From contig NZ_AP026695.1 in the NCBI RefSeq assembly GCF_025998175.1, positions 1,711,053 to 1,775,052 on the forward strand: a stretch of 64,000 nt of DNA. Direction: 5' to 3'. The notes under the pieces are model-generated. The model did no database searches, was not told where the DNA came from, and saw nothing but the letters and a program-made list of their open reading frames with translations. Source of the DNA: Nitrosopumilus zosterae. GTDB taxonomy: Archaea > Thermoproteota > Nitrososphaeria > Nitrososphaerales > Nitrosopumilaceae. Positions 26,949 through 36,112 of the stretch are shown one piece after another. Numbering within the stretch: the stretch's first letter is position 1; each line of letters starts with the position of its first letter. The position numbers and the translations under genes are program-made.

Positions 26949-28091
26949 CTAATCAACAAAAGGTTTAGGATGATCTAAAATAACTTTAGCAACTTCGGGT
27001 CTTAGAATAAATTCAGAAGGTGCTTGACCGTTTTGAATCATTTCTCTTAATTTGGTTCCACTAATTTGCTCTTTATCATCATCACCATGTGGACATGCTT
27101 TTGGAGTTGTGTATGTTAGACATTTTCTACAATAGAAGAATGGTGGAAAAAATACAGGAGCAATTTCTAATTCCGGATAATCAGAGAAGATTTTTTGTGC
27201 AGCAAATGGATCATAGAATGTTCCTACACCCGCATGATCTCGTCCAATAATGATGTGTGTGCATCCATAGTTTTGCCTCATTATTGCATGATGAATCGCT
27301 TCTTTTGGACCTGCATATTTCATCTCAGTGTGTAAAGTTCCTAAAATACATCTGTTTTCTGGATAGTACAACTTTATCATGGTCTCATAGCATTTTACAA
27401 TGACTTCATCAACAAAATCGCCTGATTTTTTCTTTCCAATAATTGGATTTACAAATACGCCATCCCGTGTAGTAATTGATGTTTTTTGTAGCATTTCATG
27501 TGCTACATGTGGAGGATTTCTGGTTTGAAATGCACAAATTGTCTTCCATCCTGCCTTTGCAAAGGCTTCTCGTGTCTGTTTTGGAGTTAATCTATTTTCT
27601 CTAATTTCAGTATCACTAGGTCTTTGAATATAATCAATCTTGCCGCCAACCAAATAATCTTGCATTGACATTGTCTTTGCAACACCCGGATGTGAGTTAT
27701 CATTTGTACCATACACTCCTTGCACAAATTTTTCCTTATCAAGAGAATATGTTTCATCTACATGTAAAACTGCAACTCCAACTCCATCTGGGTTTTTTAA
27801 TAATACATCACCTGATTCTTTCATTTTAGAAGCAGTTTGCTCATCAACATCAAGAACTATGGGTATGGTCCAAGCTAAATCATTTGCCAGTCTTCCTCTT
27901 GAAACAACACTTTCAAAGTCTTGTTTTCCTAAAAATCCCTCAAGTGGGCTGAATATTCCATCGGCAATGTTTTCAACATCATTTGCAAGATCTTCTGTAA
28001 TTGTTATTGAGAATAGTCCAGTAGGATCAACTTTAGCAATTCTATTTACCAGTATTCCACCATGCGGTTTAATCGAGTTGCCTTCTGACAT
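26949..28091 (-). CDS. sat: Sulfate adenylyltransferase
   Basis: The 380-residue ATP sulfurylase shows the nucleotide-binding [11 protein letters not shown] and GRDHAGVG motifs and a zinc-type site near its C-terminus ([16 protein letters not shown]). It activates sulfate with ATP to adenosine 5'-phosphosulfate. The upstream gene is an APS reductase only 9 bp away, so the pair forms an assimilatory operon. Confidence 0.95.
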   Translation of the reverse strand: MSEGNSIKPHGGILVNRIAKVDPTGLFSITITEDLANDVENIADGIFSPLEGFLGKQDFESVVSRGRLANDLAWTIPIVLDVDEQTASKMKESGDVLLKNPDGVGVAVLHVDETYSLDKEKFVQGVYGTNDNSHPGVAKTMSMQDYLVGGKIDYIQRPSDTEIRENRLTPKQTREAFAKAGWKTICAFQTRNPPHVAHEMLQKTSITTRDGVFVNPIIGKKKSGDFVDEVIVKCYETMIKLYYPENRCILGTLHTEMKYAGPKEAIHHAIMRQNYGCTHIIIGRDHAGVGTFYDPFAAQKIFSDYPELEIAPVFFPPFFYCRKCLTYTTPKACPHGDDDKEQISGTKLREMIQNGQAPSEFILRPEVAKVILDHPKPFVD

Positions 28092-28100
28092 GTTATTTCT

Positions 28101-28826
28101 CTATTCAGGGTCTATATGAAGGCCACACTCTTTGTTTCCTCCTTGCTCCCACCACCATCTTCCTGCACGAATATCTTCTCCAGGTTTTACAGCCCTAGTA
28201 CATGGTTCACAGCCAATGCTCGGATACCCTTTGTCAAGAAGACTATTGTATGGGAGATCATTCTTTTTGATATATTCTTGGATTTGTTCCCAAGTCCAAT
28301 TAATAATTGGATTAATTTTTAGAATACCGCCATGTCCGTGATCAAGTTGAAACATGGTTACATTTTCTCGATTTTTTGTCTGCTCACGTCTCAATCCTGT
28401 TATCCATCCATCCAAAGTTTTCAGCATTTTGTTCATTGGATGAACTTTACGAATTTCACAACATAGTTTTCTATTTTCTATGCTTTCATAGAATAGATTC
28501 ATTCCTTTTTCTCTAACCATATCTTCTACTTCCTTTGTATCAGGAAACAAGACTTCAATTGAAATATTGTATTTTTTACTGACAATGTCTATTATATCAT
28601 AGGTTTCTTGTGGAAGTCTGCCAGTATCTAGTGTAAAGAAACGAAATTTAGGATTAATTTTTAGCATAATATCCATTACTACTGCGTCTTCTGCGCCAAA
28701 ACTGGATGCCTTTGCAACTTTTGGGTGAAGGTTATCAGATACCCACTGAAGTGCTTCTTCAGTCGTGTTAATTTTGGAGTTTAGTTCATCTACTTGCTCT
28801 TGTGTGAATTGTTTCACATTTTTCAA
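28101..28826 (-). CDS. cysH: Adenylylsulfate (APS) reductase, assimilatory CysH type
   Basis: The 241-residue protein has the PP-loop-like SSFGAEDAVVMD, the substrate segment TLDTGRLPQETYD, and the C-terminal ECGLH motif with the redox cysteine. It carries two cysteine pairs, KLCCEIRKVHP and GCEPC, that ligate a [4Fe-4S] cluster in APS-specific enzymes and are absent from strict PAPS reductases. It should therefore reduce APS to sulfite. It precedes sat on the same strand. Confidence 0.92.
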   Translation of the reverse strand: MKNVKQFTQEQVDELNSKINTTEEALQWVSDNLHPKVAKASSFGAEDAVVMDIMLKINPKFRFFTLDTGRLPQETYDIIDIVSKKYNISIEVLFPDTKEVEDMVREKGMNLFYESIENRKLCCEIRKVHPMNKMLKTLDGWITGLRREQTKNRENVTMFQLDHGHGGILKINPIINWTWEQIQEYIKKNDLPYNSLLDKGYPSIGCEPCTRAVKPGEDIRAGRWWWEQGGNKECGLHIDPE

Positions 28827-28901
28827 TAAAGTATTTGTTTTATATTGATTACCCGAAATTTTATCCTAAATTATAAACAAGTATATTTTAATTTAAAAAA
28901 T

Positions 28902-30017
28902 ATGGCCGAAATATCTTATGTAGTAGTTTTTCCAACAATTTTTTCAAAAAATAAAATTCCGCAATTAATTACAAATATAAAAAAAATTCTTAAGATAAAA
29001 AATCAGCAATTCAAATCAGTCAAACGTGATGATAATATTATTTTAGTTGATGCAAATGATCCTGTATTTGCATCATCTGCTATAAATTTATTATTTGGAA
29101 TAGAAAAAATCGCTATTGCAAGACAAATAAAAAATGATTTTCAAGGAATTGTTTCAGAGATTACTGATGTAGGCGGTAATTTACTGCTTAAGGGAGAAAA
29201 ATTTCTAGTTAAAGTGGAAGGAACATCAAAAGGATTTCTAACTAAAGATGTTGAAATTGCTGCGACATCAAACATTATAGAAAGAAAACAAAATCTTGGA
29301 GCTCATCCTGGAACTGATGAAAATCATGATAAAATATTGTATTCGTATTTGACAAAAAATAATGCATATATCTGCATTTTTTCGGATAAAGGAAACAATG
29401 GAATTCCATATGATGTAGAAAGTCAGAAAACAATTTGTGCTATATATGATGAATTATCAGCTGTTTCATGTTTTGAAACAATTAAGCAAGGAAATGATGT
29501 TAGAATAATCATTTGTTACAGACAGAAATCAGAATTGCAGAATCTTGCAAAAATTATTAATCAAATTCTACCACGATTAGCACAAGACAATGTAGAGTTG
29601 GAGTTCTTTGAATTAAAAATCAAACCAACAGGAATTAAAAATTATTTGATTTATGTTAACTCAATTTTAGAAATAATGTTACAGTATTCATACAATCGCA
29701 TATCATTAGCTTTATCACCACTAGTTTTTTCTTCAGACTTTATTGATAATTCATTAAAATCTGTCTTTGAGAAAAAGAAAATCCCAATAATTCCACTTTC
29801 TGGAGTGGATGTAAATTTGTTTGATGACGCAAAAGAGATAGGATTAGAAAGAAATCTCAAAAAACTGGAAAATATAGTCACAATCACTTCTAATGAAGTT
29901 CCGGATTTTGCAAAAAAAGAAATGGAATTTGCTATCAGAACAAAGAAAAAGATTTCAGTTAAGGTAGGACCTAACAATGTTCATGATATTTTAGATTCAT
30001 TTGAAGAAAATCACTGA
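28902..30017 (+). CDS. ThiI-like THUMP protein with degenerate PP-loop
   Basis: The N-terminal half matches the ferredoxin-like plus THUMP region of ThiI (KFLVKVEGTSKGFLTKDVEI near residue 100). The C-terminal half follows the ThiI fold, including KKKIPIIPLSGVDVNLFDDA, but where ThiI has the SGGxDS ATP-binding loop this protein reads YDELSAVSCF. It therefore probably cannot adenylate tRNA as ThiI does. The ATG at 28902 is preferred over a TTG at 28845; TATA-like attataaac lies about 28 bp before it. The role may be tRNA binding. Confidence 0.7.
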   Translation: MAEISYVVVFPTIFSKNKIPQLITNIKKILKIKNQQFKSVKRDDNIILVDANDPVFASSAINLLFGIEKIAIARQIKNDFQGIVSEITDVGGNLLLKGEKFLVKVEGTSKGFLTKDVEIAATSNIIERKQNLGAHPGTDENHDKILYSYLTKNNAYICIFSDKGNNGIPYDVESQKTICAIYDELSAVSCFETIKQGNDVRIIICYRQKSELQNLAKIINQILPRLAQDNVELEFFELKIKPTGIKNYLIYVNSILEIMLQYSYNRISLALSPLVFSSDFIDNSLKSVFEKKKIPIIPLSGVDVNLFDDAKEIGLERNLKKLENIVTITSNEVPDFAKKEMEFAIRTKKKISVKVGPNNVHDILDSFEENH

Positions 30018-30047
30018 GAATTTAAACGGCATAATTTGTTCCATATT

Positions 30048-31280
30048 GTGCTCAAAATAGGAGAATTCATCTATCCATGGGGAAGTGGTCATTATTCTAG
30101 AATGATGAGGCTAAATGAAGTATTAGGAGATCATATTAAAGAAGAATTTGAAGTTCATTTTTCAAGCAAGGATCATGTTTATGAAAAATTATTAAAAAAA
30201 TTTCCAGAGCAAAAAGAAAAAATTCACGAGATTTTAATGCCAACCCCAATTGATGGGAAATTTGGTCCAAGCGTTACAATGTCTTTGATGAATCTATTAT
30301 TACCAATTTCAAAAAATCCTCCATTAGTAAGACAGATTGCAAATTATTTGAGGGAAGAAAGAAAACTGTACAATAAAGAAAGATTTGATTTGGTGATCAA
30401 TGATGGGGATATGGGTTCAAACATCATAGCTAAAAATCGAAATATTCCAAGTTTATTTATAACAAATCAATTTAGACCAAAATTATACAATTCAAGAGCA
30501 TATCTGTATCCATCATTAATTTTTGTAGCAAAACAAATTGCAAAAGCAACAAAAATTCTTGTTGCAGATTCACCACCACCATATACAATGTGTGAATACA
30601 ATCTAAATTTAACGGATGATGTAAAAGAAAAAGTTGTCTATGTAGGACAGTTTACTAGTAAACAAATTAAAAATGAAGAAAAAACAGATCTTGAGAAATT
30701 GGTCGAGAACAATGAATTTGGATACTGGATGAGAACAGGAAATAAATCTACAAATGATGGAACTGGGCAGAGATATGAAAAAGTTTTTCATCAAGATAAT
30801 ATGAGAAATGAAAAAAGGGTTATTTCACATGCAAGAAATGATCCAAATATTGATTCAGTAATAGGAAAAAACGGTAATAAATATTCAGTTTCAGAAGCAT
30901 TAGATAAAAAAGTAGATTGGATTCAAATCGATATTGGTTTTCTTTCAGAGCAGGAAAAAGATACGATTTTGAATTTGTGTAAATATGCAGTAGTTAATGG
31001 TTCACACACAGTAATGGGTGAGATAATGGGAGGAAAATCAAAGCCAATAATCGGGATTCCAATTTATGATGAGCATACAAACAATATCTTATGGGCACAA
31101 GAGAAGAATTTAGGGATACTTGCTACAAAAACAACTCAAGTAATTGATGCAATATACAAGATTAAGAATAATTACGAAGAATTTGAAGGAAATTTGGACG
31201 AGTTTTCAAAAAAATTTGTTCCTAATGGAGCAGAAAATTCGGCAAAAATTGCCGCTGAAATTTTGGAAGAAAAGAGATAA
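30048..31280 (+). CDS. GT28/MurG-like glycosyltransferase family protein
   Basis: The protein of about 410 residues begins LKIGEFIYPWGSGHYSRMMR, the usual start of GT-B glycosyltransferases. The C-terminal domain has VNGSHTVMGEIMGGKSKPIIGIP, matching the glycine-rich donor-binding region in which an enzyme picks a nucleotide sugar. A GTG at 30048 gives the conventional N-terminus; TTG at 30036 is the alternative. It lies 30 bp after the ThiI-like gene. Donor and acceptor are unknown. Confidence 0.75.
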   Translation: MLKIGEFIYPWGSGHYSRMMRLNEVLGDHIKEEFEVHFSSKDHVYEKLLKKFPEQKEKIHEILMPTPIDGKFGPSVTMSLMNLLLPISKNPPLVRQIANYLREERKLYNKERFDLVINDGDMGSNIIAKNRNIPSLFITNQFRPKLYNSRAYLYPSLIFVAKQIAKATKILVADSPPPYTMCEYNLNLTDDVKEKVVYVGQFTSKQIKNEEKTDLEKLVENNEFGYWMRTGNKSTNDGTGQRYEKVFHQDNMRNEKRVISHARNDPNIDSVIGKNGNKYSVSEALDKKVDWIQIDIGFLSEQEKDTILNLCKYAVVNGSHTVMGEIMGGKSKPIIGIPIYDEHTNNILWAQEKNLGILATKTTQVIDAIYKIKNNYEEFEGNLDEFSKKFVPNGAENSAKIAAEILEEKR

Positions 31281-31302
31281 TAGATTATTTTTGGAATTTT
31301 GC

Positions 31303-31374
31303 TCATCTGGCACGCGGGATTTCGATGGGCGAACGGACCGCAAGGGATGATGAAAAAATCCGCGTGTCAGATGA
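31303..31374 (+). ncRNA. Candidate structured non-coding RNA (long hairpin)
   Basis: A GC-rich island in an AT-rich intergenic stretch contains a 19-bp stem: 31303-31322 pairs with 31356-31374, with one G-U pair and one bulged G. It encloses a 33-nt loop containing GGGCGAACGGACCGC and GATGATGA. The loop has a C-box-like TGATGA, but no clear D box was found, so a C/D guide RNA is not established. It resembles no tRNA. It could be an independent small RNA or the leader of the zinc-ribbon gene at 31433. The strand is assumed. Confidence 0.45.
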
Positions 31375-31432
31375 ATATCGATCTGTAAAGATGTGGGAAC
31401 GCTTTTATGGAAAAAATTAAGCAAAATCAACA

Positions 31433-31744
31433 GTGCCTAACTGTCCAGAATGTACATCACGAGAAAAAAAGAAAATAGAAGCAAAATATGAGGAAGAGAT
31501 TCCTGAAGAAGAAAGGAGTAGAGACGCCTTATTCAAATTATTTGATGAAATTGACATTCCAATGAAAATGGATGAAAAAAACAGAAGACATTTCATTTGT
31601 AAACGGTGTGGATTATACGCAACCAGAGAAGAGATTTCCGATATAAGATTCAAATTAAATCAAAGAGAAAGAACACGTGATGACAAACATGATGACTATC
31701 TAGAGTGGTGGTCAAAAAGTAAAAAAGAAAAAGCTGAAAGCTAG
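31433..31744 (+). CDS. Small zinc-ribbon protein
   Basis: The 103-residue protein starts with GTG and has two knuckles, CPEC at residues 4-7 and CKRCG near 61-65, that together could hold one zinc ion. The middle is highly charged. It ends 12 bp before the next gene on the same strand. Such proteins often bind nucleic acid or partner proteins; no specific family is recognised. Confidence 0.75.
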   Translation: MPNCPECTSREKKKIEAKYEEEIPEEERSRDALFKLFDEIDIPMKMDEKNRRHFICKRCGLYATREEISDIRFKLNQRERTRDDKHDDYLEWWSKSKKEKAES

Positions 31745-31756
31745 AGTGAGTATAGT

Positions 31757-32158
31757 ATGGTAAAAAAGAAAGAAGGCGATATTCCTGATTGGGTTACAGA
31801 CGAAATACAAAATGCAAAATTTCAGAAGCCTCAAGAGATGAAAAAGACAGGATATGTCTTAGAAATGTATAATGAAGACAATAAGATAGACGCCCAGTTA
31901 TACGATCCGGTTGAAGATGGGAGACACATAGTAACAATGGATTTATCTAAAAAGATCAAAATTGACGATTTGGAAAAAGGAGTTGTGTATGAATTTACTT
32001 TTGATCAACATAAGGCTCCATTAAGTAAAAAAGTTTCAGAATATCTTGAAAAAGAAAAAGAAATAGAGATGAATGCAATTTATCAATTTGAATTAAAATC
32101 ATTGGAATTGCTAGATGTGGGCTCAAGTGAAGCTGCAGATGATGATCTAGAAGAATAA
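31757..32158 (+). CDS. Conserved hypothetical acidic protein
   Basis: The 133-residue soluble protein has a charged N-terminus, a beta-rich middle (TGYVLEMYNED to GVVYEFTFDQH) that might be an OB-like fold, and an acidic DDDLEE tail. It probably forms an operon with the zinc-ribbon gene before it. No function can be assigned. Confidence 0.7.
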   Translation: MVKKKEGDIPDWVTDEIQNAKFQKPQEMKKTGYVLEMYNEDNKIDAQLYDPVEDGRHIVTMDLSKKIKIDDLEKGVVYEFTFDQHKAPLSKKVSEYLEKEKEIEMNAIYQFELKSLELLDVGSSEAADDDLEE

Positions 32159-32160
32159 AC

Positions 32161-32961
32161 TTAGTTCTGTTTTGTACAATCTAACTGTTTTTTGAATGAT
32201 TTTCCTAGTATTGGATTGATAAAAAAAGGAAATGTGCTTTTCATCCATATTGCTCCACGTACAACTGAGGGTACAACAATTTCTAATCGTGAAGAGTTTG
32301 CGGCTTTGAGAATTGCTTTTGCAACAGTTTTAGCATCAAGGGATGTTGGTGAATATTTTGGCATTTTTTCAAATGAAGAATGATCAAAAAAGTTAGTTCT
32401 TACCATAATTGGACTAACAACTGTAATTCCTATTCCAGTATTTTTTAATTCATGTTTAAGACCTTCGGAAAATCCCAACATTGCAAATTTGGATGCACAG
32501 TATGAAGCGATTCCAGGTAAACCAAAACTTGCTGCAACAGATGCAATGTTGACTATGTGACCAGATTTTTTCTTTAACATTGATGGAAGAAAATTTTTGA
32601 TACAGTAAACCATACCAAAATAATTCGTTTCCATCTGTGATTCTATATCATCAATAGAAAGACTAGAAACAGAACCATATATTGCAAATCCAGCATTATT
32701 TATCAAAATATCAATAGAATCAAATTTTTCTAAAACTATTTTTGACATTTCTTTAACCTGCTCCTTTTTTGAAACATCACATTGGCAAACAAATGTAGTT
32801 ACATTAAATTTTTTTAATTCATTTGCAACTTGTTCAAGCTTATCTATTTTTCTTGCAACTAAAATTATGTTTGAACCCAGTTTTGCAAATTCTATTGCAG
32901 TTTCTCTACCTATTCCAGATGATGCGCCAGTAATTAGAACTACTTTATTTTTGAAATTCAC
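32161..32961 (-). CDS. Short-chain dehydrogenase/reductase
   Basis: The 266-residue protein has the SDR hallmarks: TGASSGIG cofactor loop at residues 11-18, NNAG near 90, catalytic serine in NIASVAASF and YCASK near 155. The C-terminus continues past the usual SDR length with a hydrophobic WMKSTFPFFINPILG, as in the DltE-like or membrane-associated SDRs. It uses NAD(P)H; the substrate is unknown. It ends 2 bp from the convergent acidic-protein gene. Confidence 0.88.
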   Translation of the reverse strand: MNFKNKVVLITGASSGIGRETAIEFAKLGSNIILVARKIDKLEQVANELKKFNVTTFVCQCDVSKKEQVKEMSKIVLEKFDSIDILINNAGFAIYGSVSSLSIDDIESQMETNYFGMVYCIKNFLPSMLKKKSGHIVNIASVAASFGLPGIASYCASKFAMLGFSEGLKHELKNTGIGITVVSPIMVRTNFFDHSSFEKMPKYSPTSLDAKTVAKAILKAANSSRLEIVVPSVVRGAIWMKSTFPFFINPILGKSFKKQLDCTKQN

Positions 32962-33035
32962 AGATCAAAAAAAATCATTAGAAGATAAAGTGGTTTCTAT
33001 AATGGATTTTTATCATATAAACAAGAAATCTTTAT

Positions 33036-34067
33036 TCAAGATTTTGATATTTTACTTAAGGCTAACTTTACTAAAAGTAGCCAAGTAATTACTATGGGTA
33101 CATAGTATGTTGCAATTCTCCAGCCAATAACGGAATTCCATCCAACAATGTCCTCAGATATTTCAAATGCAAATGGATCTAAATTATTTAGATATGCAAC
33201 AATTCCAAATTCAGCAAGCCCTGATCCACCAATAGTGATTGGCAAGTTTCCAATTGCATTTGCTCCCATTACAGCCATTATAGAATCAAATGAAGAAATG
33301 ACAAATCCTGTTCCCATTGCAATAACCATAAAAGAAATTCCATAAAATGACCAAGATGCAAGTGAAAACAAGAATGAAATTGTAAAGATTTTTTTCGATT
33401 CAGGAGTTTTTAGATTTTCTCTACTCATAGTACATACTTCTTCCATCCAAGTGTTTGTTTTTTTAATGGCTTTGGCACCTTTTTCTTTTCCGAATCTTTT
33501 TGTCAAATTTTCTAGTATTTTTGGAACTTGAAATGTACGTTTAGAAGAAAGAAAGAACATCACCATCCATAAAGATGTAATAACAATACTAACGGCTAAA
33601 ATAACAGCTGCTACTACATATGCGCCATTTAACAAAGCAATAATTCCCGCCATTATTGATAGCAACCCTGCTGCAAATACTTCAGTTACTATATCCATAA
33701 TGGCAATCCATGCTGCTTTTGCTGGATTGACTCCCTTCTTGTGTAAATAATAGATCACAACTAATTCTGCTCCAACAAACATAGGAGTTGTAAATTTGAT
33801 GAATTCGCTTCCAATTCTTACACCAGTTAATTTGAAAAATGAGTCAAAGCTTCCAAGATATTTTCTCGTAATATATGCAAATTTGATTCCCTGCAGACCT
33901 AATTTGATCATCATTACTATAATTGCACCAACAAATGGAAATATTCCGATTGCCAGCAAATCATCTAATTGAATATCGAATTGAATAGCTATTATGAAGA
34001 TAGGAATTAGAGTAACAGGAATAGCAACAAGTCTCCAGTTCATTTGATAATTTTTTTGAGGATTCAA
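33036..34067 (-). CDS. UPF0104 / LPG-synthase-TM family membrane protein
   Basis: The 343-residue protein has about eight membrane helices and the family's conserved ending GGSGLAEFGIVAYL near residue 285, plus TPMFVGAELV near 95. Members include archaeal AglD-like and flippase-like proteins acting in lipid-linked sugar or lipid metabolism. It has no soluble catalytic domain, so a transport or scaffold role is likely. A second in-frame ATG (MNWRL) lies eight codons in. Confidence 0.82.
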   Translation of the reverse strand: MNPQKNYQMNWRLVAIPVTLIPIFIIAIQFDIQLDDLLAIGIFPFVGAIIVMMIKLGLQGIKFAYITRKYLGSFDSFFKLTGVRIGSEFIKFTTPMFVGAELVVIYYLHKKGVNPAKAAWIAIMDIVTEVFAAGLLSIMAGIIALLNGAYVVAAVILAVSIVITSLWMVMFFLSSKRTFQVPKILENLTKRFGKEKGAKAIKKTNTWMEEVCTMSRENLKTPESKKIFTISFLFSLASWSFYGISFMVIAMGTGFVISSFDSIMAVMGANAIGNLPITIGGSGLAEFGIVAYLNNLDPFAFEISEDIVGWNSVIGWRIATYYVPIVITWLLLVKLALSKISKS

Positions 34068-34135
34068 ATATGAAAGTTGACTAGACGCCTAGTCATCAAA
34101 ACATACACGGTAAAAATTAGGCATGAAAAATTGAT

Positions 34136-34288
34136 TTAATTCATATTTTTGGGTTGGTTTTCAAGGTCTTGTTTTAGTTCTGCAAATAACGAGTCTAGCA
34201 TATCAAAATTTGAGAGATTTCTTTCTCTAAGGAGTTTTAACACTAAATCTTTTAGATAATTTTCTTTTTCAGATATACTTTCAATCAC
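34136..34288 (-). CDS. Candidate 50-residue small protein
   Basis: A GTG at 34288 opens a 50-codon frame ending at 34136. The product is charged and helix-prone, with KDLVLKLLRERN and MLDSLFAELKQDLENQ. It fills the otherwise gene-free gap between the UPF0104 gene and the GPN GTPase. The composition looks like a real amphipathic protein, but there is no Shine-Dalgarno and no family, so support is moderate. Confidence 0.4.
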   Translation of the reverse strand: MIESISEKENYLKDLVLKLLRERNLSNFDMLDSLFAELKQDLENQPKNMN

Positions 34289-34390
34289 AAATAAAATAAA
34301 AAAAGAATTAGATAAAGAGAAGGTGGAATATTATGAATTTTTTTAATACCAATTTGGAATTTCTTAGAGAATTCAGATAATCAAGTTAGT

Positions 34391-35182
34391 TTGAAATATA
34401 AGCAAATAAAGAATCAGACAGGTTTGAAAACAATTTTTATTTCTGGTACAGCTGGTTCTGGAAAATCATTACTTACATCAAAATTACATGATTATTATAC
34501 AAAAAATGGAGCGTTTGTAGCCGTTTTGAATTTAGATCCTGGTGTAGAAAATATACCATATACTTGTGATGTTGATGTTAGAGATTATGTAGATATTGTA
34601 TCCATAATGCATCAATACGATCTTGGTCCAAACGGTGCCATGATAATGGCAAATGATTTGATTGCATCAAAAATTGATGATATTCAGAATGAAGTAAATA
34701 GAATAAATCCCGATTATCTAATTGTTGATACACCAGGTCAAATTGAGTTATTTGCATATCGTTCCAGTGGTCGTTTTCTTGTGGAAAATATTTCATCAGA
34801 TGAAAAAACAAATATTTTTCTCTTCGATGGTGCTCTGGTTACCACTCCAGTTAATTTTGTTTCAATTGCACTTCTTGCAACATCAATAAGATTACGTTTG
34901 AATTTATCTACAATTAATGTAGTTACCAAAATAGATCTTATTCAAGACAAATTAAAAGAAATATTACAATGGTCAACAAATTTGAATACGTTAGAAAATG
35001 CAATTGCTAAAGAAGCAGACGGTGATACATACTCATTGACAACTAATATTTTACGAGGTTTGAATCTAGGTGGCTTTGCTCAAGGTTTGATTCCAATCTC
35101 TAATGTAACAGGAGAAGGTCTTGTAAATCTCCAAGGTGCGTTAAGCAGAATTCTTAATTTGGGTGAAGAGGTGGAAGATTAA
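34391..35182 (+). CDS. GPN-loop GTPase
   Basis: The 263-residue P-loop protein has GTAGSGKSLLTSK near residue 19, NLDPGVENIPY near 46, the diagnostic Gly-Pro-Asn insertion (LGPNGAM near 78), DTPGQIELF near 115 and TKIDL near 179. Archaeal GPN proteins are homodimeric GTPases related to eukaryotic GPN1/XAB1, which helps RNA polymerase II assembly. It starts with TTG and overlaps the homoserine kinase start by one base. Confidence 0.92.
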   Translation: MKYKQIKNQTGLKTIFISGTAGSGKSLLTSKLHDYYTKNGAFVAVLNLDPGVENIPYTCDVDVRDYVDIVSIMHQYDLGPNGAMIMANDLIASKIDDIQNEVNRINPDYLIVDTPGQIELFAYRSSGRFLVENISSDEKTNIFLFDGALVTTPVNFVSIALLATSIRLRLNLSTINVVTKIDLIQDKLKEILQWSTNLNTLENAIAKEADGDTYSLTTNILRGLNLGGFAQGLIPISNVTGEGLVNLQGALSRILNLGEEVED

Positions 35183-36102
35183 TGGAATCAATTTCTATAA
35201 AAGCACCATCGTCAACTGCAAATCTAGGTCCAGGATTTGATGTTTTTGGATTGGCAATAGATGCATTTTATGATGAAATTACGCTGACTAAAACAAAAGG
35301 TGGAATTACAATAATTACTCAAGATGATATTCCTACAAATCCTGAAAATAATACAGCCGGTTTAGTTGTAAAAAATATGAAAAACAAATTTAAAATAAAA
35401 AAAGGAATTGAAATTAAAATAAAAAAAGGAGTTCCTGCTGGATTTGGAATGGGTAGTAGTGCTGCATCAGCAGCGGCTACTGCAGTAGCATTTGATAGAT
35501 TGTTTGGACTTGGACTTGATGAAAACACTCTGGTAGAATTTGCAGGTTTTGGTGAAAAAGCTAGTGCAGGAACTGTTCATTATGATAATGTCGCTGCATC
35601 TGTTTTAGGAGGATTTGTTATTGTGAAAACTAATCCTTTAGAGGTAATTAGGATAGATCCTCCAATTAATCTTCGAATGTGTGTTGCAGTTCCAAAACTT
35701 GATGTTCCAAAAAAGAAAACCAAAGTATCAAGAGGAGTTATTCCAAAAAAAGTAAAATTAACAGACAGTATTTTGAACATATCTAACGCCTCTGCGATTG
35801 TTGCAGGGTTTATGAAAAAAGATCCAGAACTAATTGGAAATTCAATTAAGGATGTAATAGTTGAACCCGCAAGACAACATATGATTCCAGGTTATGTTAA
35901 AGTAAAGCAAAATGCTCTAAAAGCAGGAGCATTAGGAGTAACAATTAGTGGTGCAGGTCCATCAATAATTGCATTTTCACAAAAATCTGCAAACTTAAAA
36001 AAGATTAGTTTGGCAATGTCTAAGGGATTTGCATCTGCAAAGATTGAATGTCAGACAATAATCTGTAAACCCAGTAAAGGTGCTGTAGATAAAAGAAAAT
36101 GA
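35182..36102 (+). CDS. thrB: Homoserine kinase
   Basis: The 306-residue GHMP kinase begins with the ThrB-type IKAPSSTANLGPGFDVFGLA, carries the ATP loop PAGFGMGSSAASAAA near residue 85, ASAGTVHYDNVAAS near 127, and VTISGAGPSIIAF near 253. It phosphorylates homoserine for threonine synthesis. Its ATG overlaps the stop of the GPN GTPase gene, and queC follows 10 bp later, so the three are co-transcribed although their functions differ. Confidence 0.93.
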   Translation: MESISIKAPSSTANLGPGFDVFGLAIDAFYDEITLTKTKGGITIITQDDIPTNPENNTAGLVVKNMKNKFKIKKGIEIKIKKGVPAGFGMGSSAASAAATAVAFDRLFGLGLDENTLVEFAGFGEKASAGTVHYDNVAASVLGGFVIVKTNPLEVIRIDPPINLRMCVAVPKLDVPKKKTKVSRGVIPKKVKLTDSILNISNASAIVAGFMKKDPELIGNSIKDVIVEPARQHMIPGYVKVKQNALKAGALGVTISGAGPSIIAFSQKSANLKKISLAMSKGFASAKIECQTIICKPSKGAVDKRK

Positions 36103-36112
36103 TTTGTAGGGT

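Noticed and set aside
31301..31400. tRNA gene
   Set aside because: No cloverleaf, no anticodon arm and no T-loop GTTCRA were found, despite the GC-rich hairpin.
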